This document shows, piece by piece, positions 1-9,044 of a stretch of 64,000 bases of DNA. The notes under the pieces are model-generated. The model was not told the origin of the DNA. It saw only the letters and a program-made list of their open reading frames with translations, and made no database searches. The stretch is from assembly GCF_900176595.1 (NCBI RefSeq), contig NZ_LT838813.1:4482001-4546000 (forward strand). The letters are read 5' to 3'. Both the position numbers and the translations under genes were made by a program. The stretch comes from Aquiflexum balticum DSM 16537. Its GTDB lineage: Bacteria > Bacteroidota > Bacteroidia > Cytophagales > Cyclobacteriaceae. The number at the start of each line of letters is the position of its first letter. The stretch's first letter is position 1.

Positions 1-965
1 AATTGACATTAGACATTTGCCTTATTACCGCTGATGGGGTAATTGAACACTTCAAAATTGAAAACAAAGAACTTTCCATAAAGAAGTTTTTCAAGAACTT
101 GGAAAAGAGCTGTCTATGGGAAGATATTCTTGTCTGTGCTGAATTTACAGGCCATTATTCCAATCCTTTGAAAGTGTTTTGCATAAGTCAAAATATTGCA
201 TTATGGTTGGAAAGCGGAGCAGAAATCAAGCTTAGATCAGGTGTCCAGAGAAGAAAAAATGATAAAATTGATGCCGAAAGGATAGTTGATTATGCGATAC
301 GGTATGTTGACAAAGCCAGGCTTCAGAATCTCGATGATAAGGTCATTGAAACAGTCAAATCACTTAGTAATGAGAGGGATATGTATATAAGGGACCGGGC
401 TAAATACAAATCCCAGGTAAAGGATTTTGAAGGATACATTGATTCAGATATTTATAAAGCCAAAAGCAAAAGGCTTAAAAAACAGATCCTTTCATTAACC
501 AAATTAATTGATTCTATCGACAAACAGATAGACCAACAGTTCGCCTCCAGTGAGAAACTCACCATTCAAAAAGAGATATTGTTGTCAGTTGGAGGTGTAG
601 GAGATAAAGTAGCAACTGAGACGATCATAGCCACACGAGGCTTCACCAAGTTTGGTAACGGTAGGGAATTTTCCTGTCATGTAGGCGTTGCTCCATTTTC
701 CTTTGAATCAGGTACAAGTCAGAGATCTAGGAAAAAGGTGTCCAACAGAGCCAATAAGGAGCTTAAAAAACTCTTCCATATGGCTGCACTCTCTGCAATC
801 AAGATGAAAGGAGAGCTTAGAGAATATTTTGAAAGGAAGGTTGCTGAGGGAAAGAATAAAATGACTGTAATAAATGCCGTTAGAGCCAAAATCATAAACA
901 GGATTTTTGCCCTGATAAGGGATAATAGAAAATATGAAAAATCTTATATTCCTTCTGTTGTTTAA
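1..965 (+). CDS. IS110-family transposase, 5' end outside the window
   Basis: This is a DEDD-type transposase of the IS110 family, lacking its N-terminus. The frame is already open at base 1. The first visible residues (LTLDIC) match the stretch just after the first catalytic Asp of the family (DvSK-L-LD), so only about ten residues are missing. The C-terminal transposase_20 region is clear: LLSVGGVGDKVA followed by FSCHVGVAPFSFESGTS, then a Lys/Arg-rich region. IS110 elements transpose through a recombinase guided by a noncoding RNA encoded in the element ends, so the left end and any guide RNA lie outside this window. The reading frame is intact to its TAA stop, so the element may be active. 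No terminal inverted repeat is expected for this family. Confidence 0.93.
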   Translation, partial: LTLDICLITADGVIEHFKIENKELSIKKFFKNLEKSCLWEDILVCAEFTGHYSNPLKVFCISQNIALWLESGAEIKLRSGVQRRKNDKIDAERIVDYAIRYVDKARLQNLDDKVIETVKSLSNERDMYIRDRAKYKSQVKDFEGYIDSDIYKAKSKRLKKQILSLTKLIDSIDKQIDQQFASSEKLTIQKEILLSVGGVGDKVATETIIATRGFTKFGNGREFSCHVGVAPFSFESGTSQRSRKKVSNRANKELKKLFHMAALSAIKMKGELREYFERKVAEGKNKMTVINAVRAKIINRIFALIRDNRKYEKSYIPSVV

Positions 966-977
966 TCCATAAGAATA

Positions 978-1022
978 TCGGGACGGGACAGGCTTTCACT
1001 TCGTTCTGCATGACGTCCCGGA
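978..1022. repeat. Palindromic element after the IS110 transposase
   Basis: A 7-bp stem (CGGGACG at 980-986 with CGTCCCG at 1014-1020) encloses a 27-nt loop that contains TTCACTTCGTTCTGCATGAC. It lies between the convergent ends of the transposase and the ureohydrolase gene. It could be a transcription terminator for either gene, a REP-like intergenic palindrome, or part of the right end of the insertion sequence. There is no clear U-run next to the stem. Confidence 0.45.
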
Positions 1023-1028
1023 ATTCTG

Positions 1029-2096
1029 TCATTTCAAGTTCAATTTTCCTTGAGAAGCCGCGTAAAGATTCGCCATTCTGTACAGAATTCTTGCCCCGAC
1101 ATTACCATCCCATTCATCCCCATCAGGACCGGGAGCAATTTCCACCAAATCAAAACCGATAATTCTTTTACCTGATTTCACTACCTGCTTCATCAGATAA
1201 AGAATCTGTTCCATTTCAAATCCTCCGGCCACAGGTGTTCCCGTATGTGGACACAACTTAGGGTCAAAACCATCGATATCAATGGTGATGTATATGTCTT
1301 CAGGCAACTGTTCTACGATATCATCACAGATCACCTTCCAAGCTTTTCCCTCAAAAAGTTCCTTTTTGATGTCCTTATCATAAAATGTTTGTATCCTATT
1401 ATTCTCTTTGGCCAAGACAGCTTCTGCCTGACAATAATCCCTTATCCCTACCTGTACAAGCTTGCTTACCTGAGGAAATTTCAATGCATTATAGCTGATG
1501 GAGGCATGGGAATATTCAAAATTTTCATAGGCTTTTCTCAAATCTGCATGGGCATCAATCTGCAAAATCCCGAAACTTTCAAACTCTTCCGAAAGCGCTT
1601 TGATCATCCCAAGGGGAGTACTGTGATCCCCACCTAACAAAGCGACCATTTTACCCTTGGCCCTGAATTCTTTTACCTGTTCATATACCCAATCATTCAT
1701 TATAGAACAAGCCTTGTTGATGACATCAGGAACAGCCGCGAATCTTTCGGAAGAATCCTTAGGTGCGCCGGACTCCAACCAGGAAATGTAATTGCCCGCC
1801 AATATTCTATAGCTGTTGCTTTTGTTATATAATTGCTCAGAAATCGGAAGCATATGAATTCCCAATTTCCAGGCATCGTGGATATCATCCTGATAAAAAT
1901 CCACCTGAAATGAGGCATTCAAAACAGCTTCAGGTCCTTGCGCGGTACCGTGGGAATAGGAAACCGTAACTTCCCAAGGAACAGGAATAATGATTAATTC
2001 AGCAGTATTTTCATCATAAGGCAAACCAAAAATACCATCGTGGCAACTGACTCCATTCGGGTCAAAATCTTCAATTTGTTTGTGTTTTGAAGTCAT
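1029..2096 (-). CDS. Agmatinase/arginase-family ureohydrolase
   Basis: The 355-residue protein is a manganese-dependent ureohydrolase that would cleave a guanidino group (agmatine, arginine or formimidoylglutamate) to release urea or formamide in the cytoplasm. All metal-binding motifs are present: GGDHS near 155-159, DAHAD at 181-185 followed by SHAS near 196, and DIDGFDP at 273-279 followed by GTPVAGG. A Glu in LVEIAP fits the substrate-side acid. The N-terminal 90 residues are longer than in small agmatinases, as is common in Bacteroidota members. The exact substrate cannot be read from the motifs. The ATG at 2096 is the natural start. It is a single gene, convergent with the IS110 transposase. 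Confidence 0.88.
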   Translation of the reverse strand: MTSKHKQIEDFDPNGVSCHDGIFGLPYDENTAELIIIPVPWEVTVSYSHGTAQGPEAVLNASFQVDFYQDDIHDAWKLGIHMLPISEQLYNKSNSYRILAGNYISWLESGAPKDSSERFAAVPDVINKACSIMNDWVYEQVKEFRAKGKMVALLGGDHSTPLGMIKALSEEFESFGILQIDAHADLRKAYENFEYSHASISYNALKFPQVSKLVQVGIRDYCQAEAVLAKENNRIQTFYDKDIKKELFEGKAWKVICDDIVEQLPEDIYITIDIDGFDPKLCPHTGTPVAGGFEMEQILYLMKQVVKSGKRIIGFDLVEIAPGPDGDEWDGNVGARILYRMANLYAASQGKLNLK

Positions 2097-2193
2097 GGAT
2101 CTAAATTCTTTGGGTTTTTGCTATTGTGCGTTTCAATGTTCAAAACTGCCTCAAAAGAGATCCAAATGCAAATCAAAAGTTAAAAAATCATTC

Positions 2194-2676
2194 CTATTGC
2201 AAGATTTCCTTTAGTATTCCCGTATTCCCTCCAAGCATTTTCCAATCGTCCACCTGCAATTCAATTATGGCCATCATGCCCGGTTTCATACTGATATAAT
2301 CCTGACCCGAAATATAGGAAACCAATGCACTTATACCTGGATTATGACCTATCAACAATACTTTTTGGATTTCGCCCTTTATATCATTCAATAATTCAAT
2401 TAATGTTTGAGGCTCAGCATCAAAAATATCATCAACTATTTTTCTGATATCAGAAGGAAACCCAAACCCAATGATTTCGGAAGTCTGAAGGGTCCTGATA
2501 GCAGGGCTGACCAAAATCAAATCGGTTTTAAAATCCATCTTTTTGAGCATTCCCAACAACCTGTCCAATTGTTTCCTGCCTTCCAAAGTCAACTCTCTGA
2601 GGAAATCCCCTTTAATTCCTATGCCGGGCTTTGCTTCTGCATGCCTCAAAACATATAAAAACTTTGATTCTGCCAT
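2194..2676 (-). CDS. SixA-like histidine phosphatase
   Basis: This 160-residue protein belongs to the histidine phosphatase (phosphoglycerate mutase-like) superfamily, in the small SixA-type group. The catalytic RHAEA motif is at residues 11-15, where His12 would be the phosphorylated nucleophile. The second catalytic His is in GHNPG at 111. SixA-type enzymes remove phosphate from phosphohistidine, for example on phosphotransfer proteins. The true substrate here is unknown. It is transcribed away from topA, with 157 bp between the two starts. Confidence 0.85.
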   Translation of the reverse strand: MAESKFLYVLRHAEAKPGIGIKGDFLRELTLEGRKQLDRLLGMLKKMDFKTDLILVSPAIRTLQTSEIIGFGFPSDIRKIVDDIFDAEPQTLIELLNDIKGEIQKVLLIGHNPGISALVSYISGQDYISMKPGMMAIIELQVDDWKMLGGNTGILKEILQ

Positions 2677-2833
2677 TGATTTCTATCATTTTTATGTATA
2701 CTAATTACGGAATTATACTGTCCATAAAAAACTTGATTTCAACTAATATTTGGATAGGAATATATAGAAGTCTATTTTTAGGATTTTATGCGTATTGCCA
2801 AATTATTGGCGATGCCATTAATTTAAACATAAT

Positions 2834-5155
2834 ATGTCAAAGAATCTAGTAATAGTAGAGTCGCCTGCCAAAGCGAAAACAATTGAAGGTTACCTGGGAA
2901 AGGATTATAAAGTAGCCTCCAGTTATGGACATGTTCGGGATCTTCCCAAAGGTGATAATGCTATTGATGTAAAAAACCGATTCAAACCAACTTATGAAGT
3001 CACTCCCGATAAAAAGGAGGTCATCAAACAGCTAAAAAGCTTGGTGAAAGATTCAGAAATGGTGTACCTGGCAAGTGATGATGACCGTGAAGGAGAGGCT
3101 ATTTCCTGGCATTTAAAGGAGGTATTGAATTTAAAGGATAGTCAGACCAAGAGAATAGTTTTTAGGGAAATCACAAAAAATGCCATTTTAAAAGCAATTG
3201 AAAATCCAAGACAGATCGATATTGATTTGGTCAACGCACAACAGGCAAGAAGGATTTTGGACAGATTGGTTGGTTTTGAGCTTTCACCTATACTTTGGAA
3301 AAAAATAAAAGCAGGTTTATCAGCAGGAAGAGTACAATCAGTCGCTGTAAGATTGATAGTCGAAAGAGAGCGGGAAATTGAAAAATTCAACACCAAATCC
3401 TCTTTCAGAATAACGGCCCTATTTGATGTCAAGGGTAAAACCCTGGCAGCTGAATTACCAAAGAAGTTTGACAATCAGCAAGAGGCAGAAGATTTCCTGA
3501 AAAAATGTATTGGAGCTGATTTTACTATTGAAAATCTGGAAAAAAAGCCCGGGAAAAAATCTCCTGCAGCGCCTTTTACCACTTCTACCTTGCAGCAGGA
3601 AGCGAGTAGAAAATTGGGCTTTTCAGTAGCACAAACCATGTCCGTGGCCCAAAAGCTTTACGAAGCAGGAAAAATCACCTATATGAGAACTGACAGCGTC
3701 AACCTTTCTGAGGATGCGATGGCTGCTGCCAGAAATGAAATCAATTCGGCTTATGGTTCTGAATTTCATCAATCCAGAAAATACACTACCAAATCAGAAG
3801 GAGCGCAGGAAGCCCACGAAGCCATCAGGCCAACCGATTTTTCCAAGCATGACACTTCCGGTGAAAGAAACGAACAAAGACTTTATGAACTGATCTGGAA
3901 AAGAGCAATAGCCTCTCAAATGTCCGATGCACAATTGGAAAAAACAGTCGCTACCATCAAAATTTCCACTACTCCGGAAAAACTTATCGCCTCGGGTGAA
4001 GTGATCAAATTTGAAGGGTTTTTGAAAGTATACCTAGAAGATACCGATGATGAACCGGAAGATGAGGAAAGCGGCAACAAAGGTCTATTGCCCCCATTGA
4101 ACATAGGTGAGTTATTGAATTTGATTGAACTGAAAGGAAAAGAAACGTTCAGCAGAGCTGCACCGAGATATACCGAAGCCTCTCTTGTAAAGAAACTGGA
4201 AGAGATGGGTATCGGAAGACCTTCCACTTACGCCCCTACTATCTCCACGATTCAGAAAAGAGAATACGTCATCAAGGAATCACGTGATGGAACTGAGCGA
4301 GAGTATGTGGAAATGAAAGTGGCCAAAGGGCAATTTTCAAAACAGACCAAAAAGGAAATTGCCGGGGCGGATAAGAATAAACTTTTCCCTACCAACATCG
4401 CTATGGTAGTCAATGACTTTTTGGTGGAGCATTTCCCCAATGTGATTGACTTCTCTTTCACTGCTAAGGTGGAAAAAGAGTTCGATGATATCGCCCACGG
4501 TGGACAGAATTGGGAGGATATGATTGAGAATTTCTATGGAAAATTCCATTCAAGAGTCGAACAGACTGCAAATGTGGCAAGGGCCGATATCAACAGTTCC
4601 AGAGAACTTGGCGTAGATCCCAAAACGGGCAAAAAGGTCATTGCAAGATTGGGTAAGTTTGGGCCTTTGGTGCAGATAGGCGAACAGGATGATGAAGAAA
4701 AACAGTTCGCCAGCATGAAGAAAGGGCAGTTTATCGAAAACATCACTTTGGATGATGCCATGGAACTGTTCAAACTTCCACGAGATGTTGGGCAATTTGA
4801 GGATAAAAAGATTGTAGCAGCCATTGGCAGATTTGGACCCTATTTAAGGCATGACAATAAATTCGTTTCCTTGGGCAAAGAACAGGACCCTTTGAGTATC
4901 ACCGAAGAAGAAGCCATCCAACTGATCAAAGACAAACGGGAAGCGGATGAAAAGAAACATATCAAATCCTTTACTGAAAATCCTGAAATCGAAATCCTAA
5001 ACGGTAGATGGGGCCCCTATATCAAAATGGGGAAAAACAATTTCAAGATTCCTAAAGGGAAAGAAGCTGAAAGTCTTTCTTATGCTGAAACGGTAGAAAT
5101 CATTGAAAATCAACCAGTAAAGAAAGCTGGAAAATTTTCAAAGAAGAAAGCTTAA
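2834..5155 (+). CDS. topA: DNA topoisomerase I
   Basis: This type IA topoisomerase of 773 residues relaxes negative supercoils by cutting one strand through a phosphotyrosine link. The TOPRIM domain is at the N-terminus, with Glu9 in VIVESPAKAK and the metal-binding DDD near 82-84 in SDDDREGEAISWHL. The catalytic Tyr is residue 283 in ITYMRTDS. The C-terminal third has no Cys4 zinc fingers. It instead carries repeated modules of the type GKFGPLVQIG, GRFGPYLRH and GRWGPYIKMG, which is usual in Bacteroidota and Actinobacteria. The start ATG at 2834 gives the standard N-terminus. A rho-independent terminator follows directly. Confidence 0.97.
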   Translation: MSKNLVIVESPAKAKTIEGYLGKDYKVASSYGHVRDLPKGDNAIDVKNRFKPTYEVTPDKKEVIKQLKSLVKDSEMVYLASDDDREGEAISWHLKEVLNLKDSQTKRIVFREITKNAILKAIENPRQIDIDLVNAQQARRILDRLVGFELSPILWKKIKAGLSAGRVQSVAVRLIVEREREIEKFNTKSSFRITALFDVKGKTLAAELPKKFDNQQEAEDFLKKCIGADFTIENLEKKPGKKSPAAPFTTSTLQQEASRKLGFSVAQTMSVAQKLYEAGKITYMRTDSVNLSEDAMAAARNEINSAYGSEFHQSRKYTTKSEGAQEAHEAIRPTDFSKHDTSGERNEQRLYELIWKRAIASQMSDAQLEKTVATIKISTTPEKLIASGEVIKFEGFLKVYLEDTDDEPEDEESGNKGLLPPLNIGELLNLIELKGKETFSRAAPRYTEASLVKKLEEMGIGRPSTYAPTISTIQKREYVIKESRDGTEREYVEMKVAKGQFSKQTKKEIAGADKNKLFPTNIAMVVNDFLVEHFPNVIDFSFTAKVEKEFDDIAHGGQNWEDMIENFYGKFHSRVEQTANVARADINSSRELGVDPKTGKKVIARLGKFGPLVQIGEQDDEEKQFASMKKGQFIENITLDDAMELFKLPRDVGQFEDKKIVAAIGRFGPYLRHDNKFVSLGKEQDPLSITEEEAIQLIKDKREADEKKHIKSFTENPEIEILNGRWGPYIKMGKNNFKIPKGKEAESLSYAETVEIIENQPVKKAGKFSKKKA

Positions 5156-5162
5156 AACATAG

Positions 5163-5190
5163 AGCGGGCCTGAAAAGTCCCGCTTTTTTT
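5163..5190 (+). terminator. Rho-independent terminator of topA
   Basis: The stem AGCGGG (5163-5168) pairs with CCCGCT (5179-5184) around a ten-base loop and is followed by a run of T. It begins seven bases after the topA stop codon. Confidence 0.85.
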
Positions 5191-5257
5191 ATGTCCTAAT
5201 TAATTGGAGAAATGGGATTTGACAATTACTGGTTTATGAATTACATTGAATTGGAAT

Positions 5258-5950
5258 ATGAAAAAACTAGTCGTATTAACAGGTGCTGGAATTTCTGCCG
5301 AAAGTGGTATAGCTACTTTCAGGGACAGCAATGGGCTATGGGAAGGTCATGATGTGATGGAAGTGGCTTCTCCGGAAGGCTGGAGAAAAAACAGGGAACT
5401 TGTTCTTGATTTTTACAATCAAAGAAGGAAACAGGCATTGACTGTGGAACCAAATGAAGCCCACCTGGAACTGGCAAGATTGGAAAAATACTTTGATGTC
5501 ACCATTGTCACCCAAAACGTGGACCATCTTCATGAAAAAGCCGGATCCTCTAAAATCATCCATCTTCATGGAGAACTTTTCAAATCCCAAAGTACCCTCG
5601 ATCCAACTTTAGTCTATGCTATGGAAAGCTGGGAAATCAAACTGGGAGACAAATGTGAAAAAGGAAGCCAATTGAGACCATTTATTGTCTGGTTTGGAGA
5701 AATGGTACCTATGATGGAACCGGCTATTGAGGCCGCCATGGAAGCAGATATTTTTGCTGTTATCGGAACATCCATGTTGGTTTACCCCGCTGCCGGCCTA
5801 ATCCAATATGCACCTAAGAATAGTTTGAAATATATTATTGATGTTAAAGTTCCTGAAACCGGATTTTTTGATAATTTGAAGCCGATTGAAGCAAAGGCAT
5901 CTTTAGGCACAGCCATGATGTCCAAAGAACTGATAGAAAAATATGCATAA
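5258..5950 (+). CDS. cobB: Sir2-family NAD-dependent protein deacylase
   Basis: The 230-residue sirtuin would remove acyl groups from lysine using NAD+. Motifs are GAGISAESGIATFR at 9-22, TQNVDHLH at 85-92 and the catalytic His104 in HLHGEL. Tyr53 and Arg56 in FYNQRR match the YxxR signature of SIRT5-like class III enzymes, which favour succinyl or malonyl groups. Only one Cys (133) remains of the four that usually bind zinc. I chose the ATG at 5258; the frame extends to a TTG at 5246 but the family N-terminus begins at MKKLVVLTGAG. The end overlaps the next gene by 8 bp, so the two are probably co-transcribed. Confidence 0.92.
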   Translation: MKKLVVLTGAGISAESGIATFRDSNGLWEGHDVMEVASPEGWRKNRELVLDFYNQRRKQALTVEPNEAHLELARLEKYFDVTIVTQNVDHLHEKAGSSKIIHLHGELFKSQSTLDPTLVYAMESWEIKLGDKCEKGSQLRPFIVWFGEMVPMMEPAIEAAMEADIFAVIGTSMLVYPAAGLIQYAPKNSLKYIIDVKVPETGFFDNLKPIEAKASLGTAMMSKELIEKYA

Positions 5951-7274
5951 AAGAGTAGCAGTCATCGGCACAGGTCCTTCTGGTATCACCGCATTGAAAA
6001 ATTTATTGGATCAGGGAATTGAGGCAGTCGCCTTCGACCGAAATGCCGAGGTGGGTGGCAATTGGATCTATTCGGAAAAAGAATCCCATTCCAGTGTTTT
6101 TGAAACCACCCATATCATCAGTTCCAAAACACTTTCCCAATACGAGGATTTCACATTTGATGATTTTGATCCCGAGGCGGCAGATTATCCCTCTCATGAT
6201 GAACTCAGGAGGTATTTTCAGGCCTATGCCGGACATTTTGGATTATATGAGCATATTCGGTTCGAAACCATGGTTATCCATTGCAGATGGCTTAATCAGG
6301 ACTCCTGGGAAATCACCACTGAGAAGGCCGGTATCCTGCAAACAGAGACTTTTACCGATTTGGTAGTCTGCAACGGTCATCACTGGAACCCACGATGGCC
6401 AAAATATCCGGGAGAATTTACAGGAGAATATCTCCATTCCCATTCCTTCAAAAAAGCAGCCCCTTTCCAAGACAAAAAGGTTTTGGTCATAGGCGGGGGA
6501 AATTCCGCCTGTGATGTCGCTGTAGAAACAAGCCGGGTCAGTGAAATGACAGCCATTTCCTGGAGACGTGGCTATCGGATCATTCCAAAATTTTTCTTTG
6601 GCAAACCTTCAGATAAAATCGGAGAAACGAGTTCCTGGATTCCATTGAAAGTAAGGAGCTTCTTTTTTGACATCCTATTGAATATCATGGTTGGCAAAAA
6701 CGAACTCTATGGGCTACGGAAAGTAGAAGCCAAATTCGGAGAAATCCACCCGACTATCAATGATGAGTTACTTTACAAAATCCGTCATGGCAAAGTAAAA
6801 CCAAGATTGGATATCCAAAGATTTGATGGCAAAAAAGTCGTATTTGAAAATGGCCTTGAGGAAGAATATGATGCCATTATTGCCTGTACCGGCTACTACC
6901 TCTCCCACCCTTTCTTTGACAAAGACTTTCTTGACTATAGTTCAGGTCCGGTTCCGCTCTACCTGAAGATGTTCCATCCCGAATACAGGAATCTCTATTT
7001 TGTGGGTATGTTCCAACCTTTGGGCTGTATCTGGCCCGGTGCGGAATTACAGGCCAAAATTATGGCAAGGGAATTGGCCGGAAAATGGAAAAGACCCGAC
7101 AATATCAAAGCCCTCTGTGAGAAAGAAGTAACCCATCCGCACTACAAACAAATCAATACTCCAAGGCATACCATAACCGTTGATTTTCATGTATTTAAGA
7201 AGCAACTGTTAAAGTATCTTCCCAATGATTTTGTGTCTAAAGATAGGATTGTAAGAGAAGTGGTTGAAAAGTAA
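5943..7274 (+). CDS. Flavin-containing monooxygenase-like oxidoreductase
   Basis: The 443-residue protein resembles class B flavin monooxygenases, which oxygenate a nucleophilic N, S or ketone substrate with FAD and NADPH. The FAD-binding GTGPSG is at the N-terminus (VIGTGPSGITALKNL) with VGGNW after the first fold. The NADPH-binding fold is VIGGGNSACDVA near residue 180. A late ATGYY-type motif appears as CTGYYLSHPF. The family fingerprint FxGxxxHxxxW is represented by GEYLHSHSFK just before the second Rossmann motif. It overlaps the sirtuin gene by 8 bp, which suggests translational coupling, but no functional link is known. The substrate is unknown. Confidence 0.88.
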   Translation: MHKRVAVIGTGPSGITALKNLLDQGIEAVAFDRNAEVGGNWIYSEKESHSSVFETTHIISSKTLSQYEDFTFDDFDPEAADYPSHDELRRYFQAYAGHFGLYEHIRFETMVIHCRWLNQDSWEITTEKAGILQTETFTDLVVCNGHHWNPRWPKYPGEFTGEYLHSHSFKKAAPFQDKKVLVIGGGNSACDVAVETSRVSEMTAISWRRGYRIIPKFFFGKPSDKIGETSSWIPLKVRSFFFDILLNIMVGKNELYGLRKVEAKFGEIHPTINDELLYKIRHGKVKPRLDIQRFDGKKVVFENGLEEEYDAIIACTGYYLSHPFFDKDFLDYSSGPVPLYLKMFHPEYRNLYFVGMFQPLGCIWPGAELQAKIMARELAGKWKRPDNIKALCEKEVTHPHYKQINTPRHTITVDFHVFKKQLLKYLPNDFVSKDRIVREVVEK

Positions 7275-7275
7275 A

Positions 7276-7767
7276 TTAATTGTTAGCAAATTCCTCCATC
7301 TGTTCTTTCAATAAGTGTCGCATTCCAATCTGCGCCTGGTCTGTAATTTCATTGCCATTCACAAAAAGTGACACCACTGTGTTTTCAGGATCCATTTTCA
7401 TCCTTTGAAGTATGTTATTACCTTTAAAAAATTCACCTTTTGGATCATGTATAAAAGGATATTTGAAATCATGTTTTTGTAGATGGGCGATAATTTCATC
7501 TTTGTCTTCCACAGAAATATAAATCAAAACCGGCAAGTCATAGGGCTCTATGATATCCATAAAAGGAAGAGAAAACATAAATAGGGATTTGGAAGCAACT
7601 ATCAGTTTTTTGTCCGCATCAAACCAAGATGGGTCAAACTGTACTGTGTCGACAACATTGTAAGTGGTCAAATCAGGATAAAATTCAATTGTTTGTTGAT
7701 TATTTATACATGAGGCTGTCAGTAAAAGTGTGACTGAAATCAATAAAGAGGTGAATGAGCTTTTCAT
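7276..7767 (-). CDS. Putative lipoprotein, possibly thioredoxin-like
   Basis: The protein has 163 residues from the ATG at 7767, which begins a good lipoprotein signal (MKSSFTSLLISVTLLLTASC). A longer frame to 7812 would overlap the gene upstream and put charged residues before the signal. The mature part contains PVLIYISVEDKDEIIAHL and a late NTVVSLFVNGNEI strand, a layout seen in redoxin-like folds, but there is no CxxC motif. It is the second gene of a pair behind a beta-propeller lipoprotein, with 10 bp between them. Function unknown; the thioredoxin-like reading is tentative. Confidence 0.65.
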   Translation of the reverse strand: MKSSFTSLLISVTLLLTASCINNQQTIEFYPDLTTYNVVDTVQFDPSWFDADKKLIVASKSLFMFSLPFMDIIEPYDLPVLIYISVEDKDEIIAHLQKHDFKYPFIHDPKGEFFKGNNILQRMKMDPENTVVSLFVNGNEITDQAQIGMRHLLKEQMEEFANN

Positions 7768-7777
7768 TGAATGAGAT

Positions 7778-8881
7778 TTAAAATTCCACAAATAATAAAA
7801 CAGGATTGTCATCCTTATTCAGTTTAATTTCAGGCTCAGGTAGTCTATTGCGGTCCAAATTCAATACATCTGCTGCCTGGGCCACAAATAACAAATGACC
7901 ATCCATCAATCCCACCAACTGCGAAAAGGCAGGGTGATCATTTTGTCCTGTTATTCTTTTTGTGATTTTTGAGGTACGCTTATCCAAAATTATCTGATGA
8001 TTTTTGATCTGTTGATCTGCCTGAATATTTACCCCAATAAATGCCTTTTCTTCATTTTCAAAATAATGGGAAACAAAACCAAAGCCATTTGAATTGATCA
8101 ATTCAAAACCCTGCATCCAATCCAATTCCCAATACTGTTCCGGGATGGCATATTTCCCTAAGTCAAGTTCATACTTTTGAACTAACTCACTTTCTCTGAT
8201 TTCAAATAACTCAGGATTATAAAATTCATGAAAAAATATTCCTTGCTCCGTTACATTGAAATTTCGCTCTCCAACAGGTAGCACATCATTTTTATAATCA
8301 TTGGGAAGGTACTCTTCCAATTTATTCCCCAAGGGATCAAAAATAGCCAATCGTTGCATCACAATAGGTTTGTTATAGCCCCCATACAAGACATAGTATC
8401 CGTTGGGTAGTTTTGCAAAAGTATCAGCCGCATAGACAAACTCCTTTTCTTCCACCAATCTCAATTCATGGTCATACACCCAAATTTCTGACTTTTCACC
8501 CTTCCCAATCAATACTTCAAGACCTTGATCTGTGGCTATAAAATCATGGATATTCGGAAGCATATCGGGACCTTCTCCTACTCCCAGAATTTTTCCTATA
8601 TATTTCCCATTCCGGTCAAAATGGTAGATAGCATCCTCTTTTTCCTTATCCATGATAAAAAACCCTTTTTCATTGGATTGGATAAGCAGGTACTCTTTGA
8701 GAAGGTTGTCTGCCCGGGTTTCCAAAGGAACCAACTTTTTAATCAGGTAAGGCTGTTTCGAAACATTGCTTCCAACTACATCGATTAGAAACATGCCGTC
8801 TTTTTGATGGATTTTTTCATTGCAAGAAAAAAAAACATAAAGAATTCCTATATATATATATTTAAAAATCTGCTGCTTCAT
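7778..8881 (-). CDS. 6-bladed beta-propeller lipoprotein
   Basis: The 367-residue protein belongs to the 6-bladed beta-propeller family of Bacteroidota envelope proteins (NHL/TolB-like). Repeats such as IYHFDRNGKYIGKIL..GEGP and a conserved VPLETRADNLL start are typical. From the ATG at 8881 it has a signal ending in FFSC, so it is probably lipid-anchored. It sits upstream of a small lipoprotein in the same direction and probably forms an operon with it. Such propellers often bind partner proteins, but no specific role is established. Confidence 0.78.
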   Translation of the reverse strand: MKQQIFKYIYIGILYVFFSCNEKIHQKDGMFLIDVVGSNVSKQPYLIKKLVPLETRADNLLKEYLLIQSNEKGFFIMDKEKEDAIYHFDRNGKYIGKILGVGEGPDMLPNIHDFIATDQGLEVLIGKGEKSEIWVYDHELRLVEEKEFVYAADTFAKLPNGYYVLYGGYNKPIVMQRLAIFDPLGNKLEEYLPNDYKNDVLPVGERNFNVTEQGIFFHEFYNPELFEIRESELVQKYELDLGKYAIPEQYWELDWMQGFELINSNGFGFVSHYFENEEKAFIGVNIQADQQIKNHQIILDKRTSKITKRITGQNDHPAFSQLVGLMDGHLLFVAQAADVLNLDRNRLPEPEIKLNKDDNPVLLFVEF

Positions 8882-9044
8882 GTTCAATAGGTTTATTATC
8901 AAAACTAATAAATTAACTGAATAAAATTTTAAAAATTTTAACTACAAATGATTCAAAGATTTTGATTTATTTCTGGAATTGGAATTGGCTTTGAAATGAA
9001 GCAAATTTGCCTAAATGAATTTATATACTCTTTTTTAAAATCCA

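Noticed and set aside
5258-5950. Sirtuin as a defence gene
   Set aside because: It is a single-domain deacylase next to a metabolic monooxygenase and lacks the partner genes (Argonaute, HerA or similar) of Sir2 defence systems.
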